Assembly: GCF_002575655.3 (NCBI RefSeq)
Contig: NC_053035.3
Span: 379,231,792-379,295,791 of the forward strand
Source of the DNA: Aegilops tauschii subsp. strangulata
Lineage: Eukaryota > Streptophyta > Magnoliopsida > Poales > Poaceae
Reading direction: 5' to 3'
Length of the DNA: 64,000 bases
Shown here: in pieces, positions 42,375 to 54,904 of the stretch
Position numbering within the stretch: the stretch's first letter is position 1
How the letters are laid out: the number at the start of each line of letters is the position of its first letter
The notes under the pieces: generated by a model
What the model was told of the DNA's origin: nothing
The model's database searches: none
The model's input: the letters and a program-made list of their open reading frames with translations, nothing else
Position numbers and translations under genes: made by a program

Positions 42375-45300
42375 TGTGACACCCAAAATTTTTATTTGGA
42401 TTTTTCAAAATTTTTATTTGACTTGAGGGAGGTGATTTAAATTTTCCTTCAAAAGAACCCTTCCTCTCAAGATATTTTTCTTATTGGCAAGAGTTTTTTT
42501 ATTTGGATTCACCCAAGACATGATTTTGGTCTTGGAGGTTCTTTCTTTTTATTTGGACTCAAACCAAAATACTTCTCTCTTGGAAAAGTGTCTTTTGACA
42601 ATTCCTTTGAAAAGTCCTATAGCTTTTGGAATGATCTTTTCCACTTTCAACAAATCTCTCTTGCCATGACCTATGTGCAAATCCTCTTTCACAAACCTTT
42701 CCCCCCTTTGGATCATGATGTACCTCAAATCCAGCAAGTTGAATCTCTCCATATAATTATTTCCATTTATCTCTCATCAAAAACAATTTCTGCCTTCCAT
42801 TCTAGCTCTTGGAGATTTGCAAAGGAGCTACCCTTTCTGTTTTGATTTTTGCCCCCAAACCAATTTCCCTTCCTAGTCCTTTGAACCCTCAACCAAGATC
42901 CATGAAGATCCACTGGTCTCCAGTTCAAAATTTTCAAACTATACTTGCTGCAAGTTTGGACCAGATTTGCCAAATTTGATGAAATTCGTTCAAATCCCTC
43001 TCCAAAAATTCTGAGAAAAATCAGGCAGCCTCTGGGTGCATTGAGAGGTCACCTCACCAAGTCCCAGCTCCAGGAAAAATTTTCTTCACACCAAATCATT
43101 TCATCGAACACCTTCAGAGCCCTGTCAATGTCATGTTCAGTCAAATTCAGTTAACAGTGTCTGAACGACTGTCGTTTCTTCAGTGTCCGTTGCCAATCTC
43201 ACCAGTGCCCCGGCGTCGCCGTGTTTCCTGTCCCCTCCCCCTTGGCCTCTGCACCGCACGAGCGCCTGGATGCTTGCGGGCGTCGGCGACGAGCAGGAGG
43301 AGGTGCGCCGCCCCGTGACCGACGCCAGCGGCGGCTTTGCGGCCGCCAGGAAGAAGCACAGCGTAGACGGCGCTGACCAGCGCCGCCCAAGCCACCGGAG
43401 GCCGCCGCGTGGTCTTCCACTCCCCCGTGCGCGCTGCCACCCTCGTCGTGAACCGCTAGGCGCGGAGCGCGCTCTCTGCCGCCGCCGTGCCAGTACGGCG
43501 ACCCCGACGAAGACCGAAGCCATTACGCCATGCCCGACCGAGTTTAGCAGTGGAACGGGACCAGTAACTCTCACTGGTGCTGCCTGGCCACCTAAACCCT
43601 CTGCCAAGCCACTGCCTCGCCGTAATCGCTCGCCGGAGATTCTCCGTTCACGGCCACCCCCTCGAGCTGCCTATAAATAGAGGCCCCGAGCTCCAGCTAG
43701 TACCCACACTACCTCTGCACTCCACCAAGACCCCGCCTAGCCACTGGAAGAGCCCCGAGGGAGTCTCCTTCCTCAACTCCGGCCGCCGCGACCCGCCACG
43801 GGATCCAGCTCGATTCGCTCCCGTGCGTGCACCTCTGCCTCCCATCTCTTGCCAGTAACTCTCTAGTGCATCCCTCCTTCTGACCCGCGCTTCAATTTGA
43901 AGTTTGCAGCACACCACCGGAGTTCCCCACCATCGCCCGAGCCGCCGTCCGCCGGAGAAAGTGTCGCCGTCGACGTGGTGCTCTCCGACGCCCAAGTCCA
44001 CCACCCACCGATGCGGAAGGACACGCTGATACTCTTGGTACACTCCGATCTCCCTGACTCGCCGTGGTTCGACGCCGGCGACCACCGCAGCCTTCGGGCG
44101 CCGGCGAGGATTTAAACCTGACATGTGGGACCCCCACGTCAGCCTCTCTTCTTTCTCTCCCCGAAGCGTTTTCTGTTGGCGCCTTCGGGCGAGTACGTTT
44201 TCTCTGTGGGCTGGCGCGTTTCTCTTCGAACCGTTTTCTGTTTTCTCAGTTAAGTCCCTGGTTCTTTTCTGTTTCATCACAGATTAGTCCCTGGACAAAA
44301 ACCCTTATAACTTTTTAATAAAAAGTGATTTTTGAGTGATTCTTTTTCTGACAGTCTTATATTTTTGTCTAGTTTTTTATAGTATTTATTTGGAAAATTT
44401 TTGGAACAACTTTTATGCACGCGTTGGTTTTCACGCTAGTATACATTTCCGATATACCGTAGGTTCCGGAAGAGGTGACGGAGCCGCTAACTTCACCGAG
44501 CTAGACTCCGACTTCTCCGAACTAGGCAAGCATGTTTGAACCTTTGATATGATAGGTGTTTTTCATGTTTGCTTGAATGGTTGTGCATGGCATATGAGCA
44601 TCGGTGAGTATCTCGTTGTATGTGAGGCAACTATCCGTGAGTTCCGAAGTTACTGTGATCTCTGATGGGAGATGGCCTAGTCATGTGGTGACATGAAAGG
44701 CAGTAAGGTGGTATTGTTGTAGCATGCCAGCCTTACGAGGTCCGATAAATTCCGACGTTAACGTGGACGGAGTCACGTTATCGTTCTTCCCCCTTTCCGT
44801 GCCGCCACATGTTTTCTGCCAAGAATACGGTTTAGTAAGTTGGTAACCTCTTTCCGTGTACACACCAAATAGAGGGGCCGGGATGAGGGTTCCATGGCCC
44901 TGGATTAAAGCCAGTCATCCGGCCAGGGGGCATGGGTGTTTCCGGTTGGGACCGAGAGGGGGGCACCCCTTAGAGCGCGCGTATATAAATTTGATCCCAT
45001 GCTATGCGAGGTTGTAGCCTCCCCGTCTCAAGGTTTTTCTTGAACGTTGCCGAGGGTGATTCCTGGCTTCGGAATGTTGAATGGGTGTGTACTGGTTAGA
45101 TGTGTTTCTTCCAAAACACCGTAAACGAAACTAGTCCCCGTGACTACTGAAATCCGTTGGCTGTGGTTAAAGTACAAACTCTGCAGAGTCAAAATCCTTC
45201 CGAGTCATCGTATCCATGGTCAAGGACCATGGCCAGTAAATCCATATCTCTGTCAATCTTCGTGGTAAATCCCCGGTGAACAAACTTGAGTGGTAAACTT

Positions 45301-46459
45301 GGTTGAACGTTATTCCTGTGGATGGACTAACCCCTGTTGTTTATCTCATACCTGATTATTCCCTTGATATGATTAAAATTCATGAGCTACTAAGTTATCA
45401 ATATAAGCCCTTTATGTGATGTCGCTCAGACGTCCGACTGTGGCATGATTGTCTTTTATTTTCAATATAAGCCCTTTTTGTGATGTCGCTCAGACGTCCG
45501 ACTGTGGCATGATTGTCTTTTATTTTCAATATAAGCCCTTTATGTGATGTCGCTCAGACGTCCGACTGTGGCATGATTGTCTTTTATTTTCAATATAAGC
45601 CCTTTATGTGACGTCGCTCAGACGTCCGACTGTGGCAGGTTTGTCTTTTATTTTCAATATAAGCCCTTTATTGATGTCGCTCAGACGTCCGACTGTGGCA
45701 TGTTTGTCCTTTATTTTCATTATAAGCCCTTTTTGTGGTGTCGCCTTGACGCCCGACTGCGGCATTGTTATTCTTGCATTTTCCTCCCGAGGAGTCATTC
45801 AGACCCTCGTTTGGCACCCAGTATATTATTTTGGGATTTCGGGAGGACTACCGCCCGACTTCTCTTTTATTTTCCGTGCAGTTTTATCTCTATGTCTGAG
45901 TGCACTTGTTAATCTGTTCATACGCTTCATGTTTACATTTGTTATATCTTATGTCCGAACTGTCTTGCGAGTACTTTCATAGTACTCACCTGGCTTGTTG
46001 ATTTGGCCAGATGTTGACGAAGGCGATCTCATGGATGAAGAGTTTGATAGTGAGTCCGACGCCTAGAGGAATCCCAGTCAGTCCCGTGCGATCCTGGATA
46101 CTGGTCACTTGTATTATATACGCTTCCGCCACCCGCAATAAATCTCCTCGAGCTTCACTCCGACGCTCGAAGAGCTGTAGTTTTCAGGAGTCATACCATC
46201 CACTTCGCTGTGATTTATCCACCACCGTTGTTATCGTGAGTTAGTAGTTATGCCACCCTATCCGCCGTTATGTTTTATCGGCATGCATGTAATAAATTGT
46301 TGGGCAGTCTCCGCTCAGCCTTGTATTATATTCAGTACTCCTGGTATTTTTCTTCTGTGACCAAGATATTGTCTACCAGTGAGAAGGAATTCTTCTTTAC
46401 TGGTCCGTAAAAGGGATTGGTCTCTCAATAAATATTTTATTGAAAAACCGGTCGTGACA
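42375..46459 (+). mobile_element. Very long solo LTR (4085 bp) inside Copia 1 integrase
   Basis: Begins TGTGACACCC and ends CGGTCGTGACA. ATTGT is duplicated at 42370-42374 and 46460-46464, and removing the block restores the integrase coding sequence. A core promoter cctataaatagaggcc is present at 43670. A six-copy 64-bp repeat lies at 45400-45775. No primer site, gag or pol is seen, so a solo LTR is the simplest reading; a non-coding element with lost ends is the alternative. The GC-rich ORFs at 43133-44318 are not conserved coding. Confidence 0.8.
45400..45775. repeat. 64-bp tandem repeat, about six copies, inside the long solo LTR
   Basis: Each unit reads caatataagccctttatgtg then atgtcgctcagacgtccgac and tgtggcatgattgtctttta. 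The last copy is diverged (cgccttgacgcccgactgc). Confidence 0.9.
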
Positions 46460-48494
46460 ATTGTTCCAGAGAACGGAGTTTTAGTCACCTTGCCCATGAG
46501 GCATGGTTCACAAGTACCAAGTGATTCATAATCAAGTGATTCCAAAAGTCCATCAGAATGGAGTTTCTTCATGCGTTTTACACCAATATGACCCAAACGA
46601 CAGTGCCACAAATAAGTTGCACTATCATTATCAACTCTGCATCTTTTTGCTTCAATATTATGAATACGTGTGTCACTACTATCGAGATTCAACAAAAATA
46701 GGCCACTCTTTAAGGGTGCATGACCATAAAAGATATTACTCATGTAAATAGAACAACCATTATTCTCTGATTTAAATGAATAACCGTCTTGCATCAAACA
46801 AGATCCAGATATAATGTTCATGCTTAACGCTGACACCAAATAACAATTATTCAGGTCTAAAACTAATCCCAAAGGTAGATGTAGAGGTAGCGTGCCGACG
46901 GCGATCACATCGACTTTGGAACCATTTCCCACGCGCATCGTCACCTCATCCTTAGCCAATCTTTGCTTAATCCGTAGTCCCTGTTTCGAGTTGCAAATAT
47001 TAGCAACAGAACCAGTATCAAATACCCAGACACTACTGCGAGCATTAGCAAGGTACACATCAATAACATGTATATCACATATACCTTTGTTCACCTTGCC
47101 ATCCTTCTTATCTGCCAAATACTTGGGGCAGTTCCGCTTCCAGTGACCAGTCCCTTTGCAGTAGAGGCACTCAGTCTCAGGCTTAGGTCCAGACTTGGGC
47201 TTCTGCACTTGAGCAGTAACTTGCTTGCCGTTCTTCTTGAAGTTCCCCTTCTTCCCTTTACCCTTTTTCTTGAAACTGGTGGTCTTGTTGACCATCAACA
47301 CTTGATGCTCCTTGATTTCTACCTCCACAGCCTTTAGCATTGCGAAGAGCTCGGGAATTGTCTTATCCATCCCTTGCATGTTATAGTTCATCACGAAGCT
47401 CTTGTAGCTTGGTGGCAGTGATTGAAGAATTCTGTCAATGACACTATCATCAGGAAGATTAACTCCCAGTTGAATCAAGTGATTGTAATACCCAGACATT
47501 TTGAGTATATGCTCACTAACAGAGCTATTCTCCTCCATCTTGCAACTGTAGAACTTATTGGAGACTTCATATCTCTCAATCCGGGCATTTGCTTGAAATA
47601 TTAACTTCAACTCCTGGAACATCTCATATGCTCCATGACGTTCAAAACGTCGTTGAAGTCTCGGTTCTAAGCCGTAAAGCATGGCACACTGAACTATCGA
47701 GTAGTCATTAGCTTTGCTCTGCCAAACGTTCATAACATCTGGTGTTGCTCCTACAGCAGGTTTTGGCACCTAACGGTGCTTCGAGGACGTAATTCTTCTG
47801 TGCAGCAATGAGGATAATCCTCAAGTTACGAACCCAGTCCGTGTAGTTGCTACCATCATCTTTCAACTTAGCTTTCTCTAGGAATGCATTAAAATCCAAT
47901 GGAACAACAGCACGGGCCATCTATCTACAACAACATAGACATGCAAAATACTACCAGGTACTAAGTTCATGATAAATTAAAGTTCAATTAATCAAATTAC
48001 TTAAGAACTCCCACTTAGATAGACATCCCTATAATCATCTAAGTGATCACGTGATCCATATCAACTAAACCATGTCCGATCATCACGTGAGATGGAGTAG
48101 TTTTCAATGGTGAACATCACTATGTTGATCATATCTACTATATGATTCACGCTCGACCTTTCGGTCTCAGTGTTCCGAGGAAATATCTGCATATGCTAGG
48201 ATCGTCAAGTTTAACCCGAGTATTCTACGTGTGCAAAATTGGCTTGCACCCGTTGTATGTGAATGTAGAGCTTATCACACCCGATCATCACGTGGTGTCT
48301 CGGCACGACGAACTTTCGCAACGGTGCATATTCAGGGAGAACACTTGTACCTTTAAATTTGGTGAGAGGTCATCTTATAATGCTACCGCCGAACTAAGCA
48401 AAATAAGATGCATAAAGGATAAACATCACATGCAATCAATATAAGTGATATGATATGCCATCATCATCTTGTGCCTTTGATCTCCATCTCCAAA

Positions 48495-49332
48495 GCGTGC
48501 GGACCCTACGGGTTCGAGAACTATGTAGACATGACCGAGACTCATCTCCGGTCAATAACCAATAGCGGAACCTGGATGCTCATATTGGTTCCTACATATT
48601 CTACGAAGATCTTTATCGGTCAAACCGCATAACAACATACGTTGTTCCCTTTGTCATCGGTATGTTACTTGCCCGAGATTCGATCGTCGGTATCTCAATA
48701 CCTAGTTCAATCTCGTTACCAGCAAGTCTCTTTACTCGTTCCGTAATGCATCATCCCGCAACTAACTCATTAGTCACATTGCTTGCAAGGCTTATAGTGA
48801 TGTGCATTACCGAGAGGGCCCAGAGATACCTCTCCACCACTCGGAGTGACAATTCCTAATCTCGATCTATGCCAACTCAACAAACACCATCGGAGACACC
48901 TATAGAGCATCTTTATAATCACCCAGTTACGTTGTGACGTTTGATAGCACACTAAGTGTTCCTCCGGTATTCGGGAGTTGCATAATCTCATAGTCATAGG
49001 AACATGTATAAGTCATGAAGAAAGCAATAACAACAAACTAAACGATCAAGTGCTAAGCTAACGGAATGGGTCAAGTCAATCACATCATTCTCTAATGATG
49101 TGATCCCGTTAATCAAATGACAACTCATGTCTATGGCTAGGAAACTTAACCATCTTTGATTCAACGAGCTAGTCAAGTAGAGGCATACTAGTGACACTTT
49201 GTTTGTCTATGTATTCACACAAGTACTAAGTTTCCGGTTAATACAATTCTAGCATGAATAATAAACATTTATCATGATATAAGGAAATATAAATAACAAC
49301 TTTATTATTGCCTCTAGGGCATATTTCCTTCA
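48495..49332 (-). repeat. Truncated 5' LTR of Copia 1
   Basis: Matches 38971-39815 of the other LTR nearly base for base. The part nearest the internal region is missing: leader sequence (ccatctccaaagc) is joined directly to mid-LTR sequence (gtgcggaccctacggg). 47921-48494 is the remaining untranslated leader. Confidence 0.9.
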
Positions 49333-49337
49333 AAAAA

Positions 49338-50433
49338 CTAGATTCTAGAAGATTGGCAGGGGGAGATAAACCTCTGAGACACTCTTATCCCAAGCTTTAT
49401 TTTCTTAGCTTTGATCATAACATTTCTGTGGCTGGTGCTATTGGAAAGGATGGAAGATTTTACCTTCAAAAGAACTTTGTTTGGTGAATCTCTGGAGTTT
49501 TGGAATAACTTGGAGGTGGAATGTGAGGAAATTCGAATGATAGCGGGAAAGGATGCTTACTATTAATAGGAATTTTACTGTCGGATCTCTCTACCAATAT
49601 TTGATTAATGGTAGAAAAAGAATTCTTACTAAATATATTTTGCTTAGAATGGGAAAGGTAATAAAAGCTGTGTTTTTAGTGGTCAAGATGAGTCTATTTA
49701 TGATTTGTTTTTTCAAGGCTCTACTGATAGACTGATATGGAGTCTTTTGAAATGTGCTTTTGCTCTTAATTGCACCCCTACTAGTCTTTTGGAGGATGGA
49801 TCAAAAGCTTTCCGAAGCATGATAGACATTTGGTGTTGGCGGGTATTGCGGCTATATTTTGGGCTATATGGAGATGTTGAAATGATATGATTTTTGAAAG
49901 AGGAGTATTAATGATCCAATGACTATGATCAAGCTGATGTGTTCCTGGATTTTAGATTGATCCATTTTTTAGATAAAGGAGGCACGTCAAAGGGTGGAGT
50001 GGGTGGCAAGTGAGGTTTACTTGGCATCGCAGGGCATAAGACCGGGAGTGCTTCGAATTTTTGATGACTGATAGAAAATGGTGTTGATGATCTCCTACTT
50101 TGCTGGCGTTCGGAAAAGTTGCCCCTCGTGGCTGCGGCCTCTTTTCTTCCTATTTTTCTCTTATACACTGGTTACTAGCTTATGATATAAAAGTGTCCTA
50201 CTTTAGTTGTAATCAGAGTCTGGAGGGTTTCTTAACCGGTTGTTGGGCCTCCCATCAGATCCTGCATGGTTCTCTTTTGTGCGAAGCCTTGTATCCCAGC
50301 GTTGTAAGATTTGACTTGCTGAAGTTTGTTTGGAGTCCTTGATAGTTGTAGTTTGTAGTATGTATAAACAAGACTATGTGAGTTCTTTATATGAAAATGA
50401 AGTGGGTGGCCTCTCTTGTGCTAAAAAAATATC
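49338..50433 (+). pseudogene. 3' part of the outer LINE
   Basis: Continues the LINE beyond Copia 1. Short frames read GKDAYY, GSLYQYLINGRKRILTKYIL and IWSLLKCAFALNCTPTSLLE, recalling the zf-RVT region. They are followed by a non-coding tail ending in an A-run before the 12-bp duplication. Many stops and shifts. Confidence 0.75.
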
Positions 50434-50445
50434 TACTTGTAGAAT

Positions 50446-51774
50446 ATGCCGCGGAGGAAGCATTACACTCTCACTCTCCCACCTCTACAAATTGCTCTTC
50501 GCATTGTCCACACACCGCATGTGCTTGCTGATGTGCTCATTTCGGTAATTGATAGAAAATATTTAAGCGACAAATGTGTCTACTAAGTATGTAAATATGT
50601 TATTTTCATTTACTTTAATTTCTCTATGAATCTTGTGTTATTCTAAAGTTGCGTTCAAGCATAGGGAAGCCGCAATAGTAAGAGAGGGCAACAAAGACAA
50701 AAATATTCCCTATGACCCACCAATCCAGTGCATGGTGATCTGTTCGGACTGACATGCCATCCTCTCTATCACTTATGTGCTCATGCGTGACCAATCATGC
50801 TCTCTACTGGCATCTCCTACAACCATATGACCATGTGCGATAGTTCCTTGCGCCTACACCGCTTGTAGCACCAATAACCAACATGCAACTGCATGTTTTT
50901 ACACCTTTTCTAATGATTGAATGCATCAAAATCAGAGTTTGAATGTGGTCAGAGGACCAGGGAGGTATATGAGGCCCTCACCCAACCTATCTGACACCAC
51001 TAGACCAACACTTAGCGCTTCAAGATTATACAGTGAACATCGGCTGAAAACAAATCACATTCATTCGATCTTTTCCGGCCAATAACATTGTGACAGTTGT
51101 AAGTACAGTAATACAACAAAATAATTACACTACTGTACCAACCATAATTACATAGTAATAGATACTGGAAATCATGTGCAACCAAACTGTAAAAAACACG
51201 CTTTTACACATTTTGGTTCATACTTACAATCTAAAATAGAATGTAGCTCGTGTTTCCCAATGAGAATATGACCAAAGGATTAAGAATCAAAATCGAGAAA
51301 ACTAGAACACCGGTAGGGACCCAGCTATAATTCCAAAAGGCTTGACACTGAAACTCATATACAAAACAATTGTAAAAGTTAGTACCTAAAATAGTAATAC
51401 AAAGATAAATATTGATTAGAACAACACTTGTGATACAACTGTAACAAAAGAAACCACAACTAAAATTTAGGGAGAAAAAGCAAGAGAAATGACAGAAAAT
51501 CTATTGAACATATAATCATTTATAAAAAACGCTATCGAATGCTATGCCCTTCTAAGATAACAACGCATAATAAAGTTCATTGCTACATATCAATCGCCAC
51601 AATGCTTATAGTCCAGAATCAACCATAAATACATAGAACTAGACATGGGAATTCATGTTCACAGAAAAGGCTAGAAATAGAAATGATTGTTAGTTGTTGA
51701 GACTAACATGAAGAGAAAAAATATTGAAATATATACCCAAAAGTTCATGTTGTATGGCAGGGAGGACATGATGG
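50446..51774. other. Intergenic AT-rich region, no gene recognised
   Basis: This is the host sequence that once joined 33198. Short ORFs only; no repeat with clear boundaries was noticed. Confidence 0.5.
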
Positions 51775-52171
51775 GGCTGTTTGGATCAAAGCAATGGGAT
51801 GGGACGCAGCGGCCGAGCTACAATGAAATGACTGGGCGGGCGATCTTGAAAAAAACCCAAGTTTTTTTCCTTCATGGCCCATTTACGCCTGAAGGACCAT
51901 TGGTTTGCAGCAAAACTGGGCGGACCACTGCCCAGTTTGTCTTGCACTAAGCTCCGCCAGTGATGGGACGCCCTTCCAATCTTTTGGCCTTAACTGAGCC
52001 TTTACGCGTTGGGATGGACGCCAAAGAATTGGTGTGCCCTGCCCCTTCCGCTCTTCTAGTTCTACTTGACGCCAACTTTTTGGCCAATCGTCGGCGGCGA
52101 AATTGGCCGCCAATAAGTTGGCGTGCCAATATTGGCAGGGCCAGGACAGGCCAAATCCAAACAACCCCGAT
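51775..52171. mobile_element. MITE-like element with GGGGYTGTTTGGAT ends
   Basis: Left ggggctgtttggatcaaag and right (reversed) ggggttgtttggatttggcc are inverted ends about 397 bp apart. GAT is present outside both ends. The interior (ttggcgtcca-type motifs in both directions) is partly self-complementary. Confidence 0.6.
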
Positions 52172-52289
52172 ATTCCCCATTCCCTATCGGAAAAACTAAC
52201 GCCCACAAGTGTGGGCGTCTGCACATCGCCCACACGCTTCCATGAACACTCATTTTGCCACATATGAACAGATGACATCAGCAGAAATC

Positions 52290-52412
52290 TTTTTGGTTTT
52301 CGGCTTCAAAATGTTTTATCTCCCAATTAAAAAAGCGAATTAAAAATCCGTTTTCACCATTAAATCCGTCTCGACGAGATCTTCAAAACTAGACCCCATG
52401 TTGGTATGTTTA
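52290..52412. mobile_element. Diverged fragment related to elements A and B
   Basis: aaaatgttttatctcccaatt, ccgttttcaccattaaatcc, gtctcgacgagatcttcaaa and ccccatgttggta follow the same order as in copy B (26900-26995). The fragment is cut by the Copia 2 insertion. Confidence 0.5.
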
Positions 52413-54143
52413 TGAAGGAAATATGCCCTAGAGGCAATAATAAAGTTGTTATTTATATTTCCTTATATCATGATAAATGTTTATTATTCATGCTAGAATT
52501 GTATTAACCCGAAACTTAGTACATGTGTGAATACATAGACAAACAGAGTGTCACTAGTATGCCTCTACTTGACTAGCTCGTTGAATCAAAGATGGTTATG
52601 TTTCCCAACCATAGACATGAGTTGTCATTTGATTAACGGGATCACATCATTAGAAAATGATGTGATTGACTTGACCCGTTTTGTTAGGTTAGCACTTGAT
52701 CATTTAGTATATTGCTATTGCTTTCTTCATGACTTATACATGTTCCTATGACTATGAGATTATGCAACTCCCGAATACCGGAGGAACACTTTGTGTGCTA
52801 CCAAACGTCACACCGTAACTGGGTGATTATAAAGGTGCTCTACAAGTGTCTCCGATGGTACTTGTTGAGTTGGAATAGATCAAGATTAGGATTTGTCACT
52901 CCGATTGTCGGAGAGGTATCTCTGGGCCCTCTAGGTAATGCACATCACTATAAGCCTTGCAAGCAATGTGACTAATGAGTTAGTTGCGGGATGATGCATT
53001 ACGGAACGAGTAAAGAGAATTGCCGGTAACGAGATTGAACTAGGTATTGAGATACCGATGATCGAATCTCGGGCAAGTAACATACCGATGACAAAGGGAA
53101 CAACGTATGTTGTTATGCGGTTTGATCGATAAAGATCTTCGTAGAATATGTAGGAGCCAATATGAGCATCCAGGTTCCGCTATTGGTTATTGACCGGAGA
53201 CATGTCTCGGTCATGTCTACATAGTTCTCAAACCCGTAGGGTCCGCATGCTTAACGTTCGGTGACGATCAGTATTATGAATTTATGTGTTTTGATGTACC
53301 GAAGATAGCTCGGAGTCCTGGATGTGATCACGGACATGACGAGGAGTCTCGAAATGGTCGAGACATAAATATTGATATATTGGACGGCTATATTCGGACA
53401 CCGGAAGTGTTCCGGGTGATTTCGGAGAAAACCGGAGTGCTGGAGGGTTACCGGAACCCCCCGGGATTACTAATGGGCCACATGGGCCTTAGTGGAGAGA
53501 GAGGGCTGGCCAGGGCAGGCCGCGCGCCCCCTCCCCCTCTGGTCCGAATTGGACTAGGGAAGGGGGGGGGGGCGGCGCCCCCTTACCTTCTCCCTCTCCT
53601 CCTTCCTTTCCCCCTCCTAGTAGGAGTAGGAAAGGGGAGTCCTACTCCTACTAGGAGGAGGACTCCTCCTCTCCTGGCGCGCCACAAGGGCCGGCCGGCC
53701 TCCCCCTTGCTCCTTTATATACGGGGGCAGGGGGCACCCTAGGACACACAAGTTGATTGTTCCAAGCCGTGTGCGGTGCCCCCCTCCACCATAATCCACC
53801 TCGGTCATATCGTTGTAGTGCTTAGGCGAAGCCCTGCGCTGGTAGCTTCATCATCACCGTCATCACGCCGTCGTGCTGACGAAGCTCTCCCTCGAAGCTC
53901 TACTGGATCATGAGTTCGTGGGACGTCACCGAGCTGAACGTGTGCAGATCACGGAGGTGCCGTACGTTCGGTACTAGGATCGGTCGATCGTGAAGACGTA
54001 CGACTACATCAACTGCGTTGTCCTAACGCTTTCGCTTACGGTCTACGAGGGTACGTGGACAACACTCACCCCTCTCGTTGCTATCCATCACCATGATCTT
54101 GCGTGTGCGTTGGAATTTTTTTAAAATTACTACGTTCCCAACA
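52413..54143 (+). repeat. 5' LTR of Copia 2, 1731 bp
   Basis: Starts TGAAGGAAATATGCCC and ends TACGTTCCCAACA. The promoter tcctttatatacgg lies at about 53711. Confidence 0.93.
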
Positions 54144-54144
54144 G

Positions 54145-54155
54145 TGGTATCAGAG
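54145..54155 (+). other. Primer-binding site of Copia 2
   Basis: TGGTATCAGAG follows the LTR after one base. It is complementary to the 3' end of plant initiator Met-tRNA, the usual primer for this family. Confidence 0.85.
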
Positions 54156-54904
54156 TCAGGTTTATGCGTAGATGTTATATGCACGAGTAGAACACAAGTG
54201 AGTTGTGGGCGATACTAGTCATACTGCTTACCAGCATGTCATACTTTGATTCGGCGGTATTGTTGGATGAAGCGGCCTGGACCGACATTACGCGTACGCT
54301 TACACGAGACTGGTTCTACCGACGTGCTTCACACACAGGTGGCTGGCGGGTGTCAGTTTCTCCAACTTTAGTTGAATCGAGTGTGGCTACGCCCGGTCCT
54401 TGTGAAGGTTAAAACATCACATACTTGACGAAATATCGTTGTGGTTTTGATGCGTAGGTAAGAACGGTTCTTGCTCAGCTCGTAGCAGCCACGTAAAACT
54501 TGCAACAAAAAAGTAGAGGACGTCTAACTTGTTTTTCCAGGGCATGTTGTGATGTGATATGGTCAAGACATGATGCTAAATTTTATTGTATGAGATGATC
54601 ATGTTTTGTAACAGAGTTATCAGCAACTGGCAGGAGCCATATGGTTGTCGCTTTATTGTATGAAATGCAATCACCATGTAATTGCTTTACTTTATCACTA
54701 AGTGGTAGCGATAGTCGTAGAAGCAATAGTTGGTGAGACGACAACGATGCTACGATGGAGATCAAGGTGTCGCGCCGGTGACGATGGTGATCACGACGGT
54801 GCTTTGGAGATGGAGATCAAAGGCACAAGATGATGATGGCCATATCATATCACTTATATTGATTGCATGTGATGTTTATCTTTTATGCATCTTATTTTGC
54901 TTAG

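Larger units (their letters stand above)
39849..47920 (-). pseudogene. Copia 1 gag-pol polyprotein, broken
   Basis: Starts at 47920 (MARAVVPLDFNAFLEKAKLK). A 1-bp gain in an A-run near 47765 shifts the frame. Gag then continues (PDVMNVWQSKANDYSIVQC) through a CCHC knuckle (CLYCKGTGHWKRNC) and the protease (VWVFDTGSVANICNSKQGL). The solo LTR 42375-46459 interrupts the start of integrase. Integrase resumes at 42374 (DRATDLLKIIHIDVCGPMNI). The RT has FLILYVDDILLIGN with an intact YVDD, and RNase H follows (CEAEYIVASEAANEGVWMKE), with the stop at 39849. Downstream of the insertion all pieces are in one frame, interrupted by TAA 42033, TAA 41091 and TGA 40422. The element cannot make a full polyprotein. 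Confidence 0.93.
35519..49332 (-). mobile_element. Copia retrotransposon 1 (Angela/WIS/BARE-like), carrying two solo LTRs
   Basis: Read on the minus strand: a truncated 5' LTR (49332-48495), leader, gag, protease, integrase, RT/RNase H, a polypurine tract (caagtgggagac) and a complete 3' LTR (39815-35519). AAAAA flanks both outer ends (35514-35518, 49333-49337). The polyprotein order gag-PR-INT-RT is that of Ty1/Copia. Solo LTRs at 36144-38695 and 42375-46459 arrived later. Without them the element is about 7.2 kb. It lacks its primer-binding site through a deletion near 48495. Confidence 0.93.
33199..50433 (+). mobile_element. 5'-truncated LINE, split by later insertions
   Basis: TACTTGTAGAAT (12 bp) flanks the whole block at 33187-33198 and 50434-50445, and the right end has a short A-rich tail (gctaaaaaaatatc). 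The LINE's own sequence is 33199-33642, 34648-35518 and 49338-50433, about 2.4 kb. All three parts read consistently: reverse transcriptase, linker and 3' end. The insertions are an inner LINE and a Copia element. Confidence 0.88.

Noticed and set aside
43133..44318. GC-rich ORFs with Arg/Pro-rich peptides
   Set aside because: Inside a solo LTR, in several frames, with no domain; GC-rich leader after the LTR TATA box.
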